Shown here one piece after another: positions 29,843 to 40,091 of a stretch of 64,000 bases of DNA. A program made the translations under genes and the position numbers. Position 1 is the stretch's first letter. Each line of letters opens with the position of its first letter. The stretch is from Variovorax beijingensis (GTDB lineage Bacteria; Pseudomonadota; Gammaproteobacteria; Burkholderiales; Burkholderiaceae_C): assembly GCF_007828835.1 (NCBI RefSeq), contig NZ_VIVL01000011.1:62001-126000 (forward strand), read 5' to 3'. The notes below the pieces were generated by a model, which was given only the letters and a program-made list of their open reading frames with translations, did no database searches and had not been told where the DNA came from.

Positions 29843-30319
29843 ATGGCCACCATTCCAATTACCAAGCGCGGTGCCGAGAAGCTGCGCGCCGAGCTGCATC
29901 AGCTCAAGACCGTGGACCGCCCCTGGGTCATCAATGCGATCTCCGAAGCCCGCGCGCAGGGCGACCTGAGCGAGAACGCCGAATACGAAGTCGCCAAGGA
30001 CCGCCAGGGCTTCATCGAGGGCCGCATCCAGGAGGTCGAGGGCAAGCTTTCGGCCGCCCAGATCATCGACCCGGCCGAACTCGACGCCGGCGGCAAGGTG
30101 GTGTTCGGCTCCACGGTGGAACTCGAGGAAGAAGAATCGGGCGAGGCCGTCAAGTACCAGATCGTCGGCGAGGACGAGGCCGACCTGAAGCTCGGCCTGA
30201 TCAACATCTCCAGCCCGATCGCGCGCGCGCTCATCGGCAAGGAAGAGGGCGACACCGCCGAGGTGCAGGCGCCCGGCGGCCTCAAGCGCTACGAGATCGT
30301 GGCGGTGCGCTACATCTGA
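29843..30319 (+). CDS. greA: transcription elongation factor GreA
   Basis: Rescues backtracked RNA polymerase by stimulating transcript cleavage; 158 residues. The N-terminal coiled coil carries the tip acidic residues within ARAQGDLSENAEYEVAKDRQ (about 36-55), the GreA/GreB signature, and the C-terminal FKBP-like domain has the typical SPIARALIGKEEGD (about 127-140). ATG preceded by TGGAGA. Starts the conserved greA-DUF4149 pair. Confidence 0.97.
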   Translation: MATIPITKRGAEKLRAELHQLKTVDRPWVINAISEARAQGDLSENAEYEVAKDRQGFIEGRIQEVEGKLSAAQIIDPAELDAGGKVVFGSTVELEEEESGEAVKYQIVGEDEADLKLGLINISSPIARALIGKEEGDTAEVQAPGGLKRYEIVAVRYI

Positions 30320-30327
30320 CCGGCAGG

Positions 30328-30750
30328 ATGAAAGACCGCCTCGCGCTGATGCTGGCCGCCTTCTGGTGGGGCAGCCTCACGACGATCGGTTTCCTCGTGG
30401 TGCCGATGCTCTTCGCGAAGCTCGGCAGTCCCGCAGTGGCCGGAAATTTCGCGGGCCAGCTGTTCGAGGCGCAGAGCTGGATTGCGATCGGCTGCGGCCT
30501 GCTGCTCCTGGTTCACTTCCGCACGAAGATGGACCAGCGCATCGACAGCGCCTCAATGAGCGCCATCTTCCTGATCCTGGGGGCGCTCCTGCTGGCTTTG
30601 CTCCAGCAATATGCCGTGGCGCCGCGCATTCTTGCGCGCGACAACCTCAAGCTGTGGCACGCCGTGGGAAGCGGCATGTATGTGGTCCAGTGGCTCTGTG
30701 CCGGTGCGCTGCTGTGGCGCATGGGCGGCCGGGCGCCTGCTGCGGCCTGA
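30328..30750 (+). CDS. DUF4149 membrane protein
   Basis: 140-residue integral membrane protein with four predicted hydrophobic segments (about 5-29, 48-63, 78-96, 110-132). Pattern GSLTTIGFLVVPMLFAKLG and the LKLWHAVGSGMYVVQ stretch are characteristic of DUF4149, a family of unknown function found beside greA and yhbY in betaproteobacteria. Begins 8 bp after greA, so co-transcribed. Confidence 0.8.
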   Translation: MKDRLALMLAAFWWGSLTTIGFLVVPMLFAKLGSPAVAGNFAGQLFEAQSWIAIGCGLLLLVHFRTKMDQRIDSASMSAIFLILGALLLALLQQYAVAPRILARDNLKLWHAVGSGMYVVQWLCAGALLWRMGGRAPAAA

Positions 30751-30798
30751 ATGCCGGCGGCGGCAGGACGACTTGCGCCGTCCCCGCCGCCATTCCGT

Positions 30799-31557
30799 TC
30801 ATTCCTTCCAGAACCTGGCGACCCAGTTCGCCGGCCGGATGTAGCGGAAAGCCCGGTTGCGCCGGCCCGCCAGCGCGTCGGGCGGATTGCATTCGCCGTG
30901 GAACACCATGATGCGCGCGCCCTCCGGCACAAAGGGCTCTTCCCAGTAGTTGGTCGGCCACATCGGGATGCCGTGGTACTTGAAGCTCGGGCACCAGGCC
31001 GCGGGCCAGTAGCCCAGCTTGCCCTGCTTGTGCAGCACGTCGGACAGATAGGCCTGCTCGTTGCGGTACTCGGCCTGGACCTTGTCCATGTTGGCGCGGA
31101 AATACGCCAGCACGTCGGCATGGGCGCCCAGCTCGAAGCGGTAGACCGACGAGTTTCCCGTGATCCGCTGGCGCCGCCAGGGGCGCGCGTAGTCGTGGAT
31201 GATCAGGAACTCGCCGGGGTATTCGAAGAAGGCATCGAGGCTGCCGACGACGACCACGTCCACGTCCAGGAACAGGGCAGTGCCGCGCAGGCCGTGCAGG
31301 TCTTTTTCGAAGGTGGTGAGCTTCTTCCACGCGCCGTCGCGCTGGCCGGGCGCCAACTGCAGGTTCAGCGGGGGGATCGGCAGGCAGGTCACTTCGGGGC
31401 GGATGCCGGTGCCGTCGTCCGTCAGGCACACGAACTTGAAGTCGCCGCTGAGATTGCGGCGCACCATCGCGTAGAGGCGGTTGACGTATTCGGGGCCGTA
31501 TTTCGTGCCCCACTTCATGCAGAGAATGTGGCGCTGTGCGCCTTGCGCTGGCGCCAA
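30799..31557 (-). CDS. glycosyltransferase (GT-A fold, DxD-type)
   Basis: About 252 residues. A Rossmann-like start ILCMKWGTKYGPEYVNRLY is followed by a DVDVVVVGSLDAFFEY segment carrying the DxD metal/nucleotide-sugar motif (Asp98-Val-Asp100 region), as in small retaining sugar transferases acting on surface glycans. The TTG at 31555-31557, two bases after the yhbY stop, would start it; ATG 31516-31518 is an alternative but begins inside the first strand. It sits on the minus strand downstream of yhbY within an otherwise conserved order and probably is translated with it. Acceptor and sugar unknown. Confidence 0.75.
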   Translation of the reverse strand: MAPAQGAQRHILCMKWGTKYGPEYVNRLYAMVRRNLSGDFKFVCLTDDGTGIRPEVTCLPIPPLNLQLAPGQRDGAWKKLTTFEKDLHGLRGTALFLDVDVVVVGSLDAFFEYPGEFLIIHDYARPWRRQRITGNSSVYRFELGAHADVLAYFRANMDKVQAEYRNEQAYLSDVLHKQGKLGYWPAAWCPSFKYHGIPMWPTNYWEEPFVPEGARIMVFHGECNPPDALAGRRNRAFRYIRPANWVARFWKE

Positions 31558-31559
31558 GT

Positions 31560-32039
31560 TCAGTCTGCCTGGTTGCGTTTCTTGGCCGAGAGCGGCCGCT
31601 TGGCCTTGGCGCGCTTGATGGTGCCGCCGGGCGTGAGGCGCTGGTTGCCGAGCACGCGCAGGGTCTTGATCTCGGGCCGCTGGCCGCCGCGCTTGCTGTA
31701 CTTCAGCACCTTGATGTCGCGCGGGCCTGGCATGCGGTCTTCATCGACCACGCGCTCTTTCTCGGGCTTGGGGCGCCACAGCACCAGCAGCTTGCCGATG
31801 TGCTGGATGGGGGCGGCGCCGAGCTCGTCGGCGAGCTCTTGCAGCATGGCATCGCGGGCCAGGCGGTCGTCGGAGAAGACGCGGATCTTGATCAGGCCAT
31901 GGGCCTTGAGCGCCGCGTCGGCCTCTTTCTTCACGGCAGGGGTGAGCCCGTCTCCACCGACCATGACGATCGGATCCAGGTGGTGAGCTTCGGCGCGGTG
32001 CACCTTGCGCTCGGCAGGGGTAAGTTGAATGGCGGGCAT
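31560..32039 (-). CDS. yhbY: YhbY family CRM-domain RNA-binding protein
   Basis: 159 residues: an N-terminal CRM domain (about 1-95, starting LTPAERKVHRAEAHHLDPIV, with GLTPAVKKEADAALKAHGLI) and a basic tail rich in Lys/Arg. YhbY associates with pre-50S ribosomal particles. It is divergent from rlmE, which modifies 23S rRNA, with 32 bp between start codons. A glycosyltransferase gene overlaps its control region downstream. Confidence 0.9.
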   Translation of the reverse strand: MPAIQLTPAERKVHRAEAHHLDPIVMVGGDGLTPAVKKEADAALKAHGLIKIRVFSDDRLARDAMLQELADELGAAPIQHIGKLLVLWRPKPEKERVVDEDRMPGPRDIKVLKYSKRGGQRPEIKTLRVLGNQRLTPGGTIKRAKAKRPLSAKKRNQAD

Positions 32040-32071
32040 CCCCGTATTATCGACGCGTTACAAAGACCTCC

Positions 32072-32740
32072 ATGAGCACCAAAGCCAAAAGCAAAAAAGT
32101 CAACAAAGCCTGGCTGCACGACCACATCAACGACCCGTACGTGAAATTGGCCACGCGCGAGGGATACCGCGCACGCGCCGCCTACAAGCTCAAGGAAATC
32201 GACGAATCCCTCGGCCTGGTGAGGCCGGGCCAGCTGGTGGTCGACCTGGGTTCCACGCCCGGAGCCTGGAGCCAGTACCTGCGCCGGCGCATGTCGCCCG
32301 AAGGCGCCGCGGCCGGCGAGCTGAACGGCACCATCATCGCGCTGGACATCCTGCCGATGGAGCCGATCGAGGGCGTCACCTTCCTGCAGGGCGATTTCCG
32401 CGAAGCGGAACTGCTGGAGCAGGTGCTGGGCGTGCTGGCCGGCCGGAAGGCCGACCTGGTGGTTTCCGACATGGCGCCCAACCTGTCGGGCATCCATTCG
32501 GCCGATGCGGCTCGCGTGGCGCACCTGATCGAGCTTGCCATCGACTTCGCCCAGCACCACCTGAAGCCCGAGGGGGCGCTGGTGGCCAAGCTCTTCCACG
32601 GCAGCGGCTATGACGAGCTGGTGAAGCTGTTCAAGGCGAACTTCCGCGTCGTGAAGCCCTTCAAACCTAAGGCTTCGCGCGACAAATCGTCGGAAACCTT
32701 CCTTGTCGGCATGGGTCTGAAGGCTCAGGAAACGCTTTGA
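32072..32740 (+). CDS. rlmE: 23S rRNA 2'-O-uridine methyltransferase RlmE
   Basis: FtsJ-type enzyme methylating the 2'-OH of U2552 in 23S rRNA; 222 residues. AdoMet motif VVDLGSTPGAWSQYLRRR (about 53-70) and the K-D-K-E catalytic set: Lys in RAAYKLKEID, Asp in SDMAPNLSG, Lys in ALVAKLFHG, Glu in SSETFLVG. Basic N-terminal tail for RNA binding. Precedes ftsH as in E. coli (rlmE-ftsH). Confidence 0.96.
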   Translation: MSTKAKSKKVNKAWLHDHINDPYVKLATREGYRARAAYKLKEIDESLGLVRPGQLVVDLGSTPGAWSQYLRRRMSPEGAAAGELNGTIIALDILPMEPIEGVTFLQGDFREAELLEQVLGVLAGRKADLVVSDMAPNLSGIHSADAARVAHLIELAIDFAQHHLKPEGALVAKLFHGSGYDELVKLFKANFRVVKPFKPKASRDKSSETFLVGMGLKAQETL

Positions 32741-32918
32741 TACCTTGACGCCGGGGCCCGCAAAGCGTGCCCATGGGGCGCAAACCCTTGTCAGGCTATG
32801 GCTGCTTTAGGGAAATGCCCGCTTTTCGCAGCTTGAAAAGCCTAAAATGGGGCGCAATTGCGTATCCATAGCGCGTTCTTTTCACAATCTTGTCACGCGC
32901 TTTCGACTGGAGCTTCGT

Positions 32919-34835
32919 TTGAACAATCAGTGGTTTTCCAAAGTTGCCGTATGGCTCGTCATTGCCATGGTGTTGTTCACTGTGTTCAAGCAGTTCGACA
33001 CCCGCGGCGGCGTCGGCTCAGGGACGGTGAGCTATTCGGAGTTCCTGGATCAGGTCCGAAACAACCAGATCAAGAGCGCCGTCATTCCTGAAGGTGCCGG
33101 CGGCGGAGAAATCGTGGCCGTCACCAACGAGGATCGCAAGATCCGCACGACCGCCACCGTGCTCGACCGCGGCCTGGTGGGCGACCTGATCGACCACAAC
33201 GTCAAGTTCGACGTCAAGCCGCGCGAAGAGGGCTCGCTCCTCATGACGCTGCTGGTGAGCTGGGGGCCGATGCTGCTCCTGATCGGGGTCTGGATCTATT
33301 TCATGCGGCAGATGCAGGGCGGTGGCAAAGGCGGGGCATTCAGCTTCGGCAAGAGCAAGGCCCGCATGATGGACGAGAACAACAACACGGTCACTTTTGC
33401 CGACGTCGCGGGCTGCGACGAGGCCAAGGAGGAAGTCCGCGAGGTGGTCGATTTCCTGAAGGACCCGCAGCGCTTCCAGAAGCTCGGCGGCCGCATTCCG
33501 CGCGGCCTGCTGCTGGTCGGCCCTCCGGGTACCGGCAAGACCTTGCTGGCCAAGTCGATTGCCGGCGAAGCCAAGGTCCCATTCTTCTCGATCTCGGGTT
33601 CGGACTTCGTCGAAATGTTCGTCGGCGTGGGCGCGGCCCGCGTGCGCGACATGTTCGAGAACGCCAAGAAGAACGCGCCCTGCATCATCTTCATCGACGA
33701 AATCGATGCGGTGGGCCGTCAGCGCGGCGCCGGCCTGGGCGGCGGCAACGACGAGCGCGAACAAACCTTGAACCAGATGCTGGTCGAGATGGACGGCTTC
33801 GAAACCAACCTGGGCGTGATCGTGGTGGCTGCCACCAACCGCCCGGACATCCTGGACGCTGCACTGCTGCGCCCGGGCCGCTTCGACCGCCAGGTGTACG
33901 TGACGCTGCCCGACATCCGCGGCCGCGAGCAGATCCTGGGCGTTCACATGCGCAAGGTGCCGCTGGGCCAGGACGTGAACCCGAGCGTCATCGCGCGCGG
34001 CACGCCCGGCATGTCCGGCGCCGACCTGGCCAACCTCTGCAACGAAGCCGCGCTGATGGCCGCGCGCCGCAATGCCCGCGTGGTCGAGATGCAGGACTTC
34101 GAGAAGGCCAAGGACAAGATCTTCATGGGCCCCGAGCGCAAGAGCATGGTCATGCCCGAGGAAGAGCGCCGCAACACGGCCTACCACGAGTCTGGCCACG
34201 CGCTCATCGGCAAGCTGCTGCCCAAGTGCGACCCGGTCCACAAGGTCACCATCATCCCGCGCGGCCGCGCGCTGGGCGTGACCATGAGCCTGCCCGCTCA
34301 GGACCGCTACAGCTATGACCGCGAATACATGCTGAACCAGATCAGCATGCTGTTCGGCGGCCGCATCGCCGAAGAAGTGTTCATGCACCAGATGACCACC
34401 GGCGCCAGCAACGACTTCGAGCGCGCGACCTCCATCGCCCGCGACATGGTCACGCGCTACGGCATGACCGATGCGCTGGGTCCGATGGTCTACGCGGAGA
34501 ACGAAGGCGAAGTGTTCCTCGGCCGCTCGGTCACCAAGACCACCAACATGAGCGAGCAGACCATGGAAAAGGTCGATGCCGAAGTGCGCCGCATCATCGA
34601 CGAGCAGTACGCCCTGGCGCGCCGCCTGATCGAGGAAAACAGCGACAAGATGCACGTCATGGCCAAGGCCCTGCTCGAATGGGAAACCATCGATACGGAA
34701 CAGCTCGACGACATCATGGCCGGCCGCGCGCCGCGTCCGCCCAAGGACTGGACGCCGCGCATTCCGCCCTCGGGCAGTGGCGGCAGCGGCGGCACGCCGG
34801 CAGTCAATCCGGATCCGGCACCCACAGTGGCCTGA
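32919..34835 (+). CDS. ftsH: ATP-dependent zinc metalloprotease FtsH
   Basis: Membrane-anchored AAA+ protease degrading LpxC, sigma-32 and damaged membrane proteins; 638 residues. TM1 follows the N-terminus (VAVWLVIAMVLFTVF), TM2 near 113-130, Walker A GPPGTGKT at 201-208, Walker B CIIFIDEID, and the zinc site HESGH at 423-427. Start chosen at TTG 32919 because TGGAGC lies 7 bases upstream and LNNQWFSKVAVW is the usual N-terminus; ATG-like extensions reach 32847. C-terminal Pro/Gly-rich tail. FtsH control of LpxC ties it to lipid A genes in this window. Confidence 0.96.
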   Translation: MNNQWFSKVAVWLVIAMVLFTVFKQFDTRGGVGSGTVSYSEFLDQVRNNQIKSAVIPEGAGGGEIVAVTNEDRKIRTTATVLDRGLVGDLIDHNVKFDVKPREEGSLLMTLLVSWGPMLLLIGVWIYFMRQMQGGGKGGAFSFGKSKARMMDENNNTVTFADVAGCDEAKEEVREVVDFLKDPQRFQKLGGRIPRGLLLVGPPGTGKTLLAKSIAGEAKVPFFSISGSDFVEMFVGVGAARVRDMFENAKKNAPCIIFIDEIDAVGRQRGAGLGGGNDEREQTLNQMLVEMDGFETNLGVIVVAATNRPDILDAALLRPGRFDRQVYVTLPDIRGREQILGVHMRKVPLGQDVNPSVIARGTPGMSGADLANLCNEAALMAARRNARVVEMQDFEKAKDKIFMGPERKSMVMPEEERRNTAYHESGHALIGKLLPKCDPVHKVTIIPRGRALGVTMSLPAQDRYSYDREYMLNQISMLFGGRIAEEVFMHQMTTGASNDFERATSIARDMVTRYGMTDALGPMVYAENEGEVFLGRSVTKTTNMSEQTMEKVDAEVRRIIDEQYALARRLIEENSDKMHVMAKALLEWETIDTEQLDDIMAGRAPRPPKDWTPRIPPSGSGGSGGTPAVNPDPAPTVA

Positions 34836-34857
34836 AGTGAATCCGGTGTTTCACACC

Positions 34858-34880
34858 AACGGGGCCATGGGCCCCGTTTT
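34858..34880 (+). terminator. terminator after ftsH
   Basis: Stem AACGGGGCC (34858-34866), ATG loop, GGCCCCGTT (34870-34878), followed by T residues. Lies between ftsH and folP, so folP may be read at a lower level or from its own start. Confidence 0.75.
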
Positions 34881-34895
34881 CGATGAAGGTGCCGC

Positions 34896-35782
34896 ATGAC
34901 GATGGCCCGCGCGGTGGCCTGGCGGGCCGGCCGTTTTGCAATCGATCTCGCGCAGCCGCGCGTGATGGGCATCGTCAACGTCACGCCCGATTCCTTCTCC
35001 GATGGCGGGGCGCATGCGTCCGCCGAGGCTGCGCTGCGGCATTGCGAGCAGTTGCTGAAGGAGGGCGCCGACATCCTCGACATCGGCGGCGAATCTACCC
35101 GCCCCGGCAGTCCGGCCGTGCCGCTCGATGTCGAACTGGCGCGCGTGCTGCCGGTGGTCCGGGAGGCCGTCAAGCTCAACGTGCCGCTGTCCATCGACAC
35201 CTACAAGCCGGAGGTGATGCGCGCGGTGCTCGAGCTGGGCGCCGACATCGTCAACGACGTCTGGGCGCTGCGGCAGCCCGGGGCGCGTGAGGCGGTGGCT
35301 GCGCATCCCTCCTGCGGCGTCTGCCTGATGCACATGCATCGGGACCCGCAAACCATGCAGACCGCGCCCATGCAGGGCGACGTGGTGCCCGAGGTGCTGT
35401 CGTTCTGGGCCGAGCAGGTGGCGCAGCTTCGGGCGCTGAAGGTCGATCCATCGCGAATCACGCTGGACCCGGGCATCGGCTTCGGCAAGACCGCGGCGCA
35501 GAATTTTGCGCTGCTGGCGCGCCAGCGCAAGCTGCTCGAAGCCGGCTATCCGCTGCTGCTGGGCTGGTCGCGCAAGTCGTCGATCGGCACGGTCACCGGT
35601 ATTCCAGCGGCAGCAGAGCGCCTGGTGCCCAGCGTGACGGCGGCGGTGCTCGCCGTGGACCGGGGCGCGGCCATCGTGCGGGTGCACGACGTGCGCGACA
35701 CCGTGGCGGCCATCGCCGTATGGCGCGCCATGAAGGCCGAAGAGACACATTCACAACTCACTCGACAACAAGAACAAGTTCC

Positions 35783-35786
<4 letters not shown>
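34896..35786 (+). CDS. folP: dihydropteroate synthase
   Basis: Folate synthesis: condenses p-aminobenzoate with hydroxymethyldihydropterin diphosphate, the target of sulfonamides; 296 residues. TIM-barrel signatures RVMGIVNVTPDSFSDGG (about 22-38), ILDIGGESTRPGS and LDPGIGFGKT are all present. Its stop overlaps the glmM start (ATGA), the usual coupling. Confidence 0.96.
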
Positions 35787-37116
<1,330 letters not shown>

Positions 37117-37120
<4 letters not shown>

Positions 37121-37602
37121 CGATGATCGAGGTTGTGCTCGCGGACTACCGCGACGCCGCGCACGCAGCCGCTCTGGTCGACCTGCTCGACGCCTATGCA
37201 CGCGATCCCGCGGGCGGCGGCACGCCGCTCGAAGCGGGCGTGCTGGCCGGGCTGCCGGCGGCGCTGGCGGCGCGGCCGCAAGCATTCAGCGTGCTCGCGT
37301 ACGACGGGCCAATGCCCGTGGGCCTGGTCAACTGCATCGAGGGCTTTTCGACCTTCGCCTGCAAGACGCTGGTCAACGTGCACGACGTCGTCGTGCTGCC
37401 CAGCCATCGCGGCCGGCGCATTGCGCAGCGCATGCTTGCGCGGGTGGAGCAGGAGGCCCGCGCGCGCGGCGCCTGCAAGCTCACGCTCGAGGTGCTGTCG
37501 GGCAATGCGCCAGCGCTGCGCAGCTACGAGCGCGAGGGGTTCGCCGGCTATCAGCTCGATCCGGCGTTCGGGCACGCGGTGTTTCTGCAGAAGAAGCTCT
37601 GA
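37117..37602 (+). CDS. GNAT family N-acetyltransferase
   Basis: 161-residue acetyltransferase using acetyl-CoA. Motif A is VNVHDVVVLPSHRGRRIAQR (about 88-107) with the acetyl-CoA pyrophosphate loop RGRRIA, and motif B around GNAPALRSYEREGFAGY. The GTG start at 37117 overlaps the glmM stop; ATG 37123 is two codons further on. Acceptor unknown; the coupling to glmM does not by itself mean an amino-sugar role. Confidence 0.85.
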
Positions 37603-37640
37603 AAAGAAAAAGGGCCGGGCGCGTTGGCGCCGTCGGCCCT
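37603..37640 (-). terminator. terminator of the acyl-CoA dehydrogenase operon
   Basis: Read on the minus strand, AGGGCCGACGGC pairs imperfectly with GCGCCCGGCCCT and is followed by TTTTTCTTTT. It lies between the convergent GNAT and acyl-CoA dehydrogenase genes. Confidence 0.6.
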
Positions 37641-37669
37641 CACCCCAACCCTCTCCCGGAGGGAGAGGG
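37641..37669. repeat. REP-like intergenic palindrome
   Basis: CCCTCTCCC (37649-37657), GGA, GGGAGAGGG (37661-37669), preceded by CACCCCAA. This CACCCCAACCCTCTCCC-type sequence is a common interspersed intergenic palindrome in proteobacterial genomes. It sits between convergent genes, where such repeats accumulate. Confidence 0.65.
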
Positions 37670-37680
37670 GGTAAGACGAA

Positions 37681-38952
37681 TCAGAAGCGCGTGACGGGCA
37701 TGTCGGCATCGCCTTTGTTCGGCGCGTACTTGCCCAGCTCCCACTTGGCGATCGCATTGCGGTGCACTTCGTCCGGGCCGTCCGCAAAGCGCAGCGTGCG
37801 GGCTCCGGCGTAGGCGTAGGCCAGCGGGAAGTCGTCGCACATGCCGCCGCCGCCATGCGCCTGCATGGCCCAGTCGATCACCTGGCAGGCCATGCTCGGC
37901 GCCACCACCTTGATCATCGCGATCTCGTTCTTCGCGACCTTGTTGCCGGCCACGTCCATCAGCCATGCGGCCTTGAGCGTGAGCAGGCGTGCCATGTCGA
38001 TCTTGCAGCGTGCTTCGGCGATGCGTTCCTGCGTGACGGTCTGCGAGGCGACGGTCTTGCCGAAGGCCACGCGCGAGGAGGCGCGCTTGCACATCAGCTC
38101 GAGCGCGCGCTCGGCCAGGCCGATCAGGCGCATGCAGTGGTGGATGCGTCCGGGGCCGAGGCGGCCCTGGGCGATTTCGAAGCCGCGGCCTTCGCCGAGC
38201 AGCATGTTGTCGGCTGGCACGCGCACATTCTCGAAGTACATCTCGACGTGGCCGTGCGGCGCGTCGTCGTAGCCCATCACGTTGAGCGGGCGCACGATGC
38301 GGATGCCTTTGGCATCGGCCGGCACGATGATCATGCTCTGCTGCGAATGCCGCGGCGCATCGGGGTCGCTCTTGCCCATGGTGATGAAGACGGCGCAGCG
38401 CGGATCGGCGGCGCCCGAGATCCACCACTTGCGGCCGTTGATCACGTACTCGTCGCCCTGGCGCTCGATGCGGGTCGAGATGTTGGTGGCGTCGCTGGAG
38501 GCCACGTCGGGCTCGGTCATGGCAAAGGCCGAGCGGATCTGGCCTTCGAGCAGCGGCTTGAGCCAGCGCGCCTTGATGGCTTCGGAGCCGTAGCGGGCAA
38601 TGGTCTCCATGTTGCCGGTGTCCGGTGCCGAGCAGTTGAAGGCTTCCGAGGCCCATGGCACGCGGCCCATGATCTCGGCCAGCGGCGCGTATTCCTGGTT
38701 GGTGAGGCCCGCGCCTTCGTAGCCCGAGGCGGCTGCGCTGTCGACCGGCAGGAACAGGTTCCACAGGCCCTGGGCCTTGGCCTTTTCCTTGAGCTTCTCG
38801 ACGGTCTTGAGCGCGGTCCAGCGCTTGCCCGCGGCCGTGTTGGCGGCCAGCTCGGCGGAATACTCGGCTTCGGCCGGATAGATGTGCGCGTCCATGAATG
38901 CGCTCACGCGCTTCTGGAGCTCCTTGGTTTTTGCCGAGTATTCGAAGTCCAT
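37681..38952 (-). CDS. acyl-CoA dehydrogenase family protein (ACAD10/11-type)
   Basis: 423-residue flavoprotein of the acyl-CoA dehydrogenase fold: N-terminal helical domain, middle beta domain with FAMTEPDVASSDATN (about 142-156), and C-terminal helices with QAHGGGGMCDDFPLAYAYA. Where medium-chain dehydrogenases carry the catalytic Glu of YEGTxEI, this protein has ADGPDEVH (Ala390-Asp391), the pattern of ACAD10/ACAD11 and related bacterial proteins. ATG 38950-38952 follows AGGAGAC. It is 31 bp downstream of an APH-type kinase, so the pair may process 4-hydroxyacyl-CoA by phosphorylation and phosphate elimination. A plain dehydrogenase role is possible. Confidence 0.85.
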   Translation of the reverse strand: MDFEYSAKTKELQKRVSAFMDAHIYPAEAEYSAELAANTAAGKRWTALKTVEKLKEKAKAQGLWNLFLPVDSAAASGYEGAGLTNQEYAPLAEIMGRVPWASEAFNCSAPDTGNMETIARYGSEAIKARWLKPLLEGQIRSAFAMTEPDVASSDATNISTRIERQGDEYVINGRKWWISGAADPRCAVFITMGKSDPDAPRHSQQSMIIVPADAKGIRIVRPLNVMGYDDAPHGHVEMYFENVRVPADNMLLGEGRGFEIAQGRLGPGRIHHCMRLIGLAERALELMCKRASSRVAFGKTVASQTVTQERIAEARCKIDMARLLTLKAAWLMDVAGNKVAKNEIAMIKVVAPSMACQVIDWAMQAHGGGGMCDDFPLAYAYAGARTLRFADGPDEVHRNAIAKWELGKYAPNKGDADMPVTRF

Positions 38953-38983
38953 CGTCTGTCTCCTGGTGGGGTGTGGGGGGCGG

Positions 38984-40090
38984 TTACGCCTTTTGGGCAA
39001 ACTGCCAGGCCATTTCGGCCATGGGGCGCGCGCCGCGGGCCGAGGCCACGGCCTGCTCGCTCGATGCGGTGCCTGCCTCGACTCGCTTGGCAATGCCTTG
39101 CAGGATCGCGGCCATGCGAAAGAGGTTGTAGGCCTGGTAGAAATTCCAGTCGGGCGCCAGCGCCTCGGGCGTGGTGATGCGCGTGCGCTCGCAGTAGCGG
39201 CGGATGTATTCGCTCTCGGTGGGAATGCCCAGTGCTGCGACATCCACGCCGCCGATGCCGCGCCCCGTCGTGGGGGGCATGTGCCACGACATGCAGTGAT
39301 AGCTGAAGTCCGCCAGCGGATGGCCCAGCGTGGAGAGCTCCCAGTCGAGCACCGCGATGATCCGCGGCTCGGTGGCATGGAACATCACGTTGTCGAGGCG
39401 GTAGTCGCCGTGGACGATCGAGATCTTGCTTTCGTCGCGCGCGCTCGCCGGCATGTGCGCGGGCAGCCAGTCGATCAGCCGCTCCATGGCCTCGATGGGC
39501 CGCGAGAGTTCGCCGGCGCCATCGGCCGAGGCCTTGTACTGCTTGCTCCATCGGCCGATCTGGCGCTCGAAGTAGTTGCCGGGCTTGCCGTAGTCGGCGA
39601 GGCCGCGCGCAGCGAAGTCGACCGTGTGCAGCGCCGCGATGACGCGGTTCATCTCGTCGTAGATGGCCGTGCGCCCGGCGTTGTCCATGCCGGGTAGCGA
39701 CTGGTCCCACAGCACGCGGCCCTGCATGAATTCCATCACGTAGAAGGCGCGGCCGATCACGGCTTCGTCCTCGCACAGGCAGTGCATGCGGGGCACCGGC
39801 ACGTCGGTGCCGGCCAGGCCGCTCATGACCTTGAATTCGCGCTCCACGGCATGGGCCGAGGGCAGCAGCTTGGCAACGGGGCCGGGCTTGGCGCGCATCA
39901 CGTAGCTTTGCGTGGGCGTAACGAGCTTGTAGGTCGGATTCGATTGGCCACCCTTGAACATCTCGACCGTCAGCGGGCCCTGGAAGCCGTCGAGGTTCTT
40001 CGCCAGCCACGCTGCGAGCGCTTCGACGTCGAAGGCATGCTGCTGCGAGACCGCACGGGTGCCGATGAAGTTGGAGAAGTCCTGGCTCAT
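38984..40090 (-). CDS. APH-fold kinase, ACAD10/11 N-terminal-like phosphotransferase
   Basis: 368-residue protein kinase-like enzyme of the aminoglycoside phosphotransferase superfamily. ATP-site Lys68 in VMRAKPG, catalytic loop VHGDYRLDNVMF (His227, Asp229, Asn234) and metal-binding VLDWELSTLGHPLADF (Asp249). FKGGQSNPTYKL near 46-56 is the glycine loop. This branch is the homologue of the kinase half of ACAD10/ACAD11 and of LvaA, which phosphorylates 4-hydroxyacyl-CoA. It sits directly downstream of the Crp-type regulator (1-bp gap) and upstream of the dehydrogenase. Not an antibiotic-resistance gene on this evidence. Confidence 0.85.
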   Translation of the reverse strand: MSQDFSNFIGTRAVSQQHAFDVEALAAWLAKNLDGFQGPLTVEMFKGGQSNPTYKLVTPTQSYVMRAKPGPVAKLLPSAHAVEREFKVMSGLAGTDVPVPRMHCLCEDEAVIGRAFYVMEFMQGRVLWDQSLPGMDNAGRTAIYDEMNRVIAALHTVDFAARGLADYGKPGNYFERQIGRWSKQYKASADGAGELSRPIEAMERLIDWLPAHMPASARDESKISIVHGDYRLDNVMFHATEPRIIAVLDWELSTLGHPLADFSYHCMSWHMPPTTGRGIGGVDVAALGIPTESEYIRRYCERTRITTPEALAPDWNFYQAYNLFRMAAILQGIAKRVEAGTASSEQAVASARGARPMAEMAWQFAQKA

Positions 40091-40091
40091 G

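Noticed and set aside
32819..32848. Heat-shock (sigma-32) promoter for ftsH
   Set aside because: CTTGAAA at 32832 is followed by TAAAAT much too soon, and no CCCCAT-like -10 lies at the right distance.
38984..40090. Aminoglycoside resistance gene
   Set aside because: The kinase belongs by motifs and context (acyl-CoA dehydrogenase, hydratase neighbours) to the ACAD10/11-like branch, not to resistance phosphotransferases.
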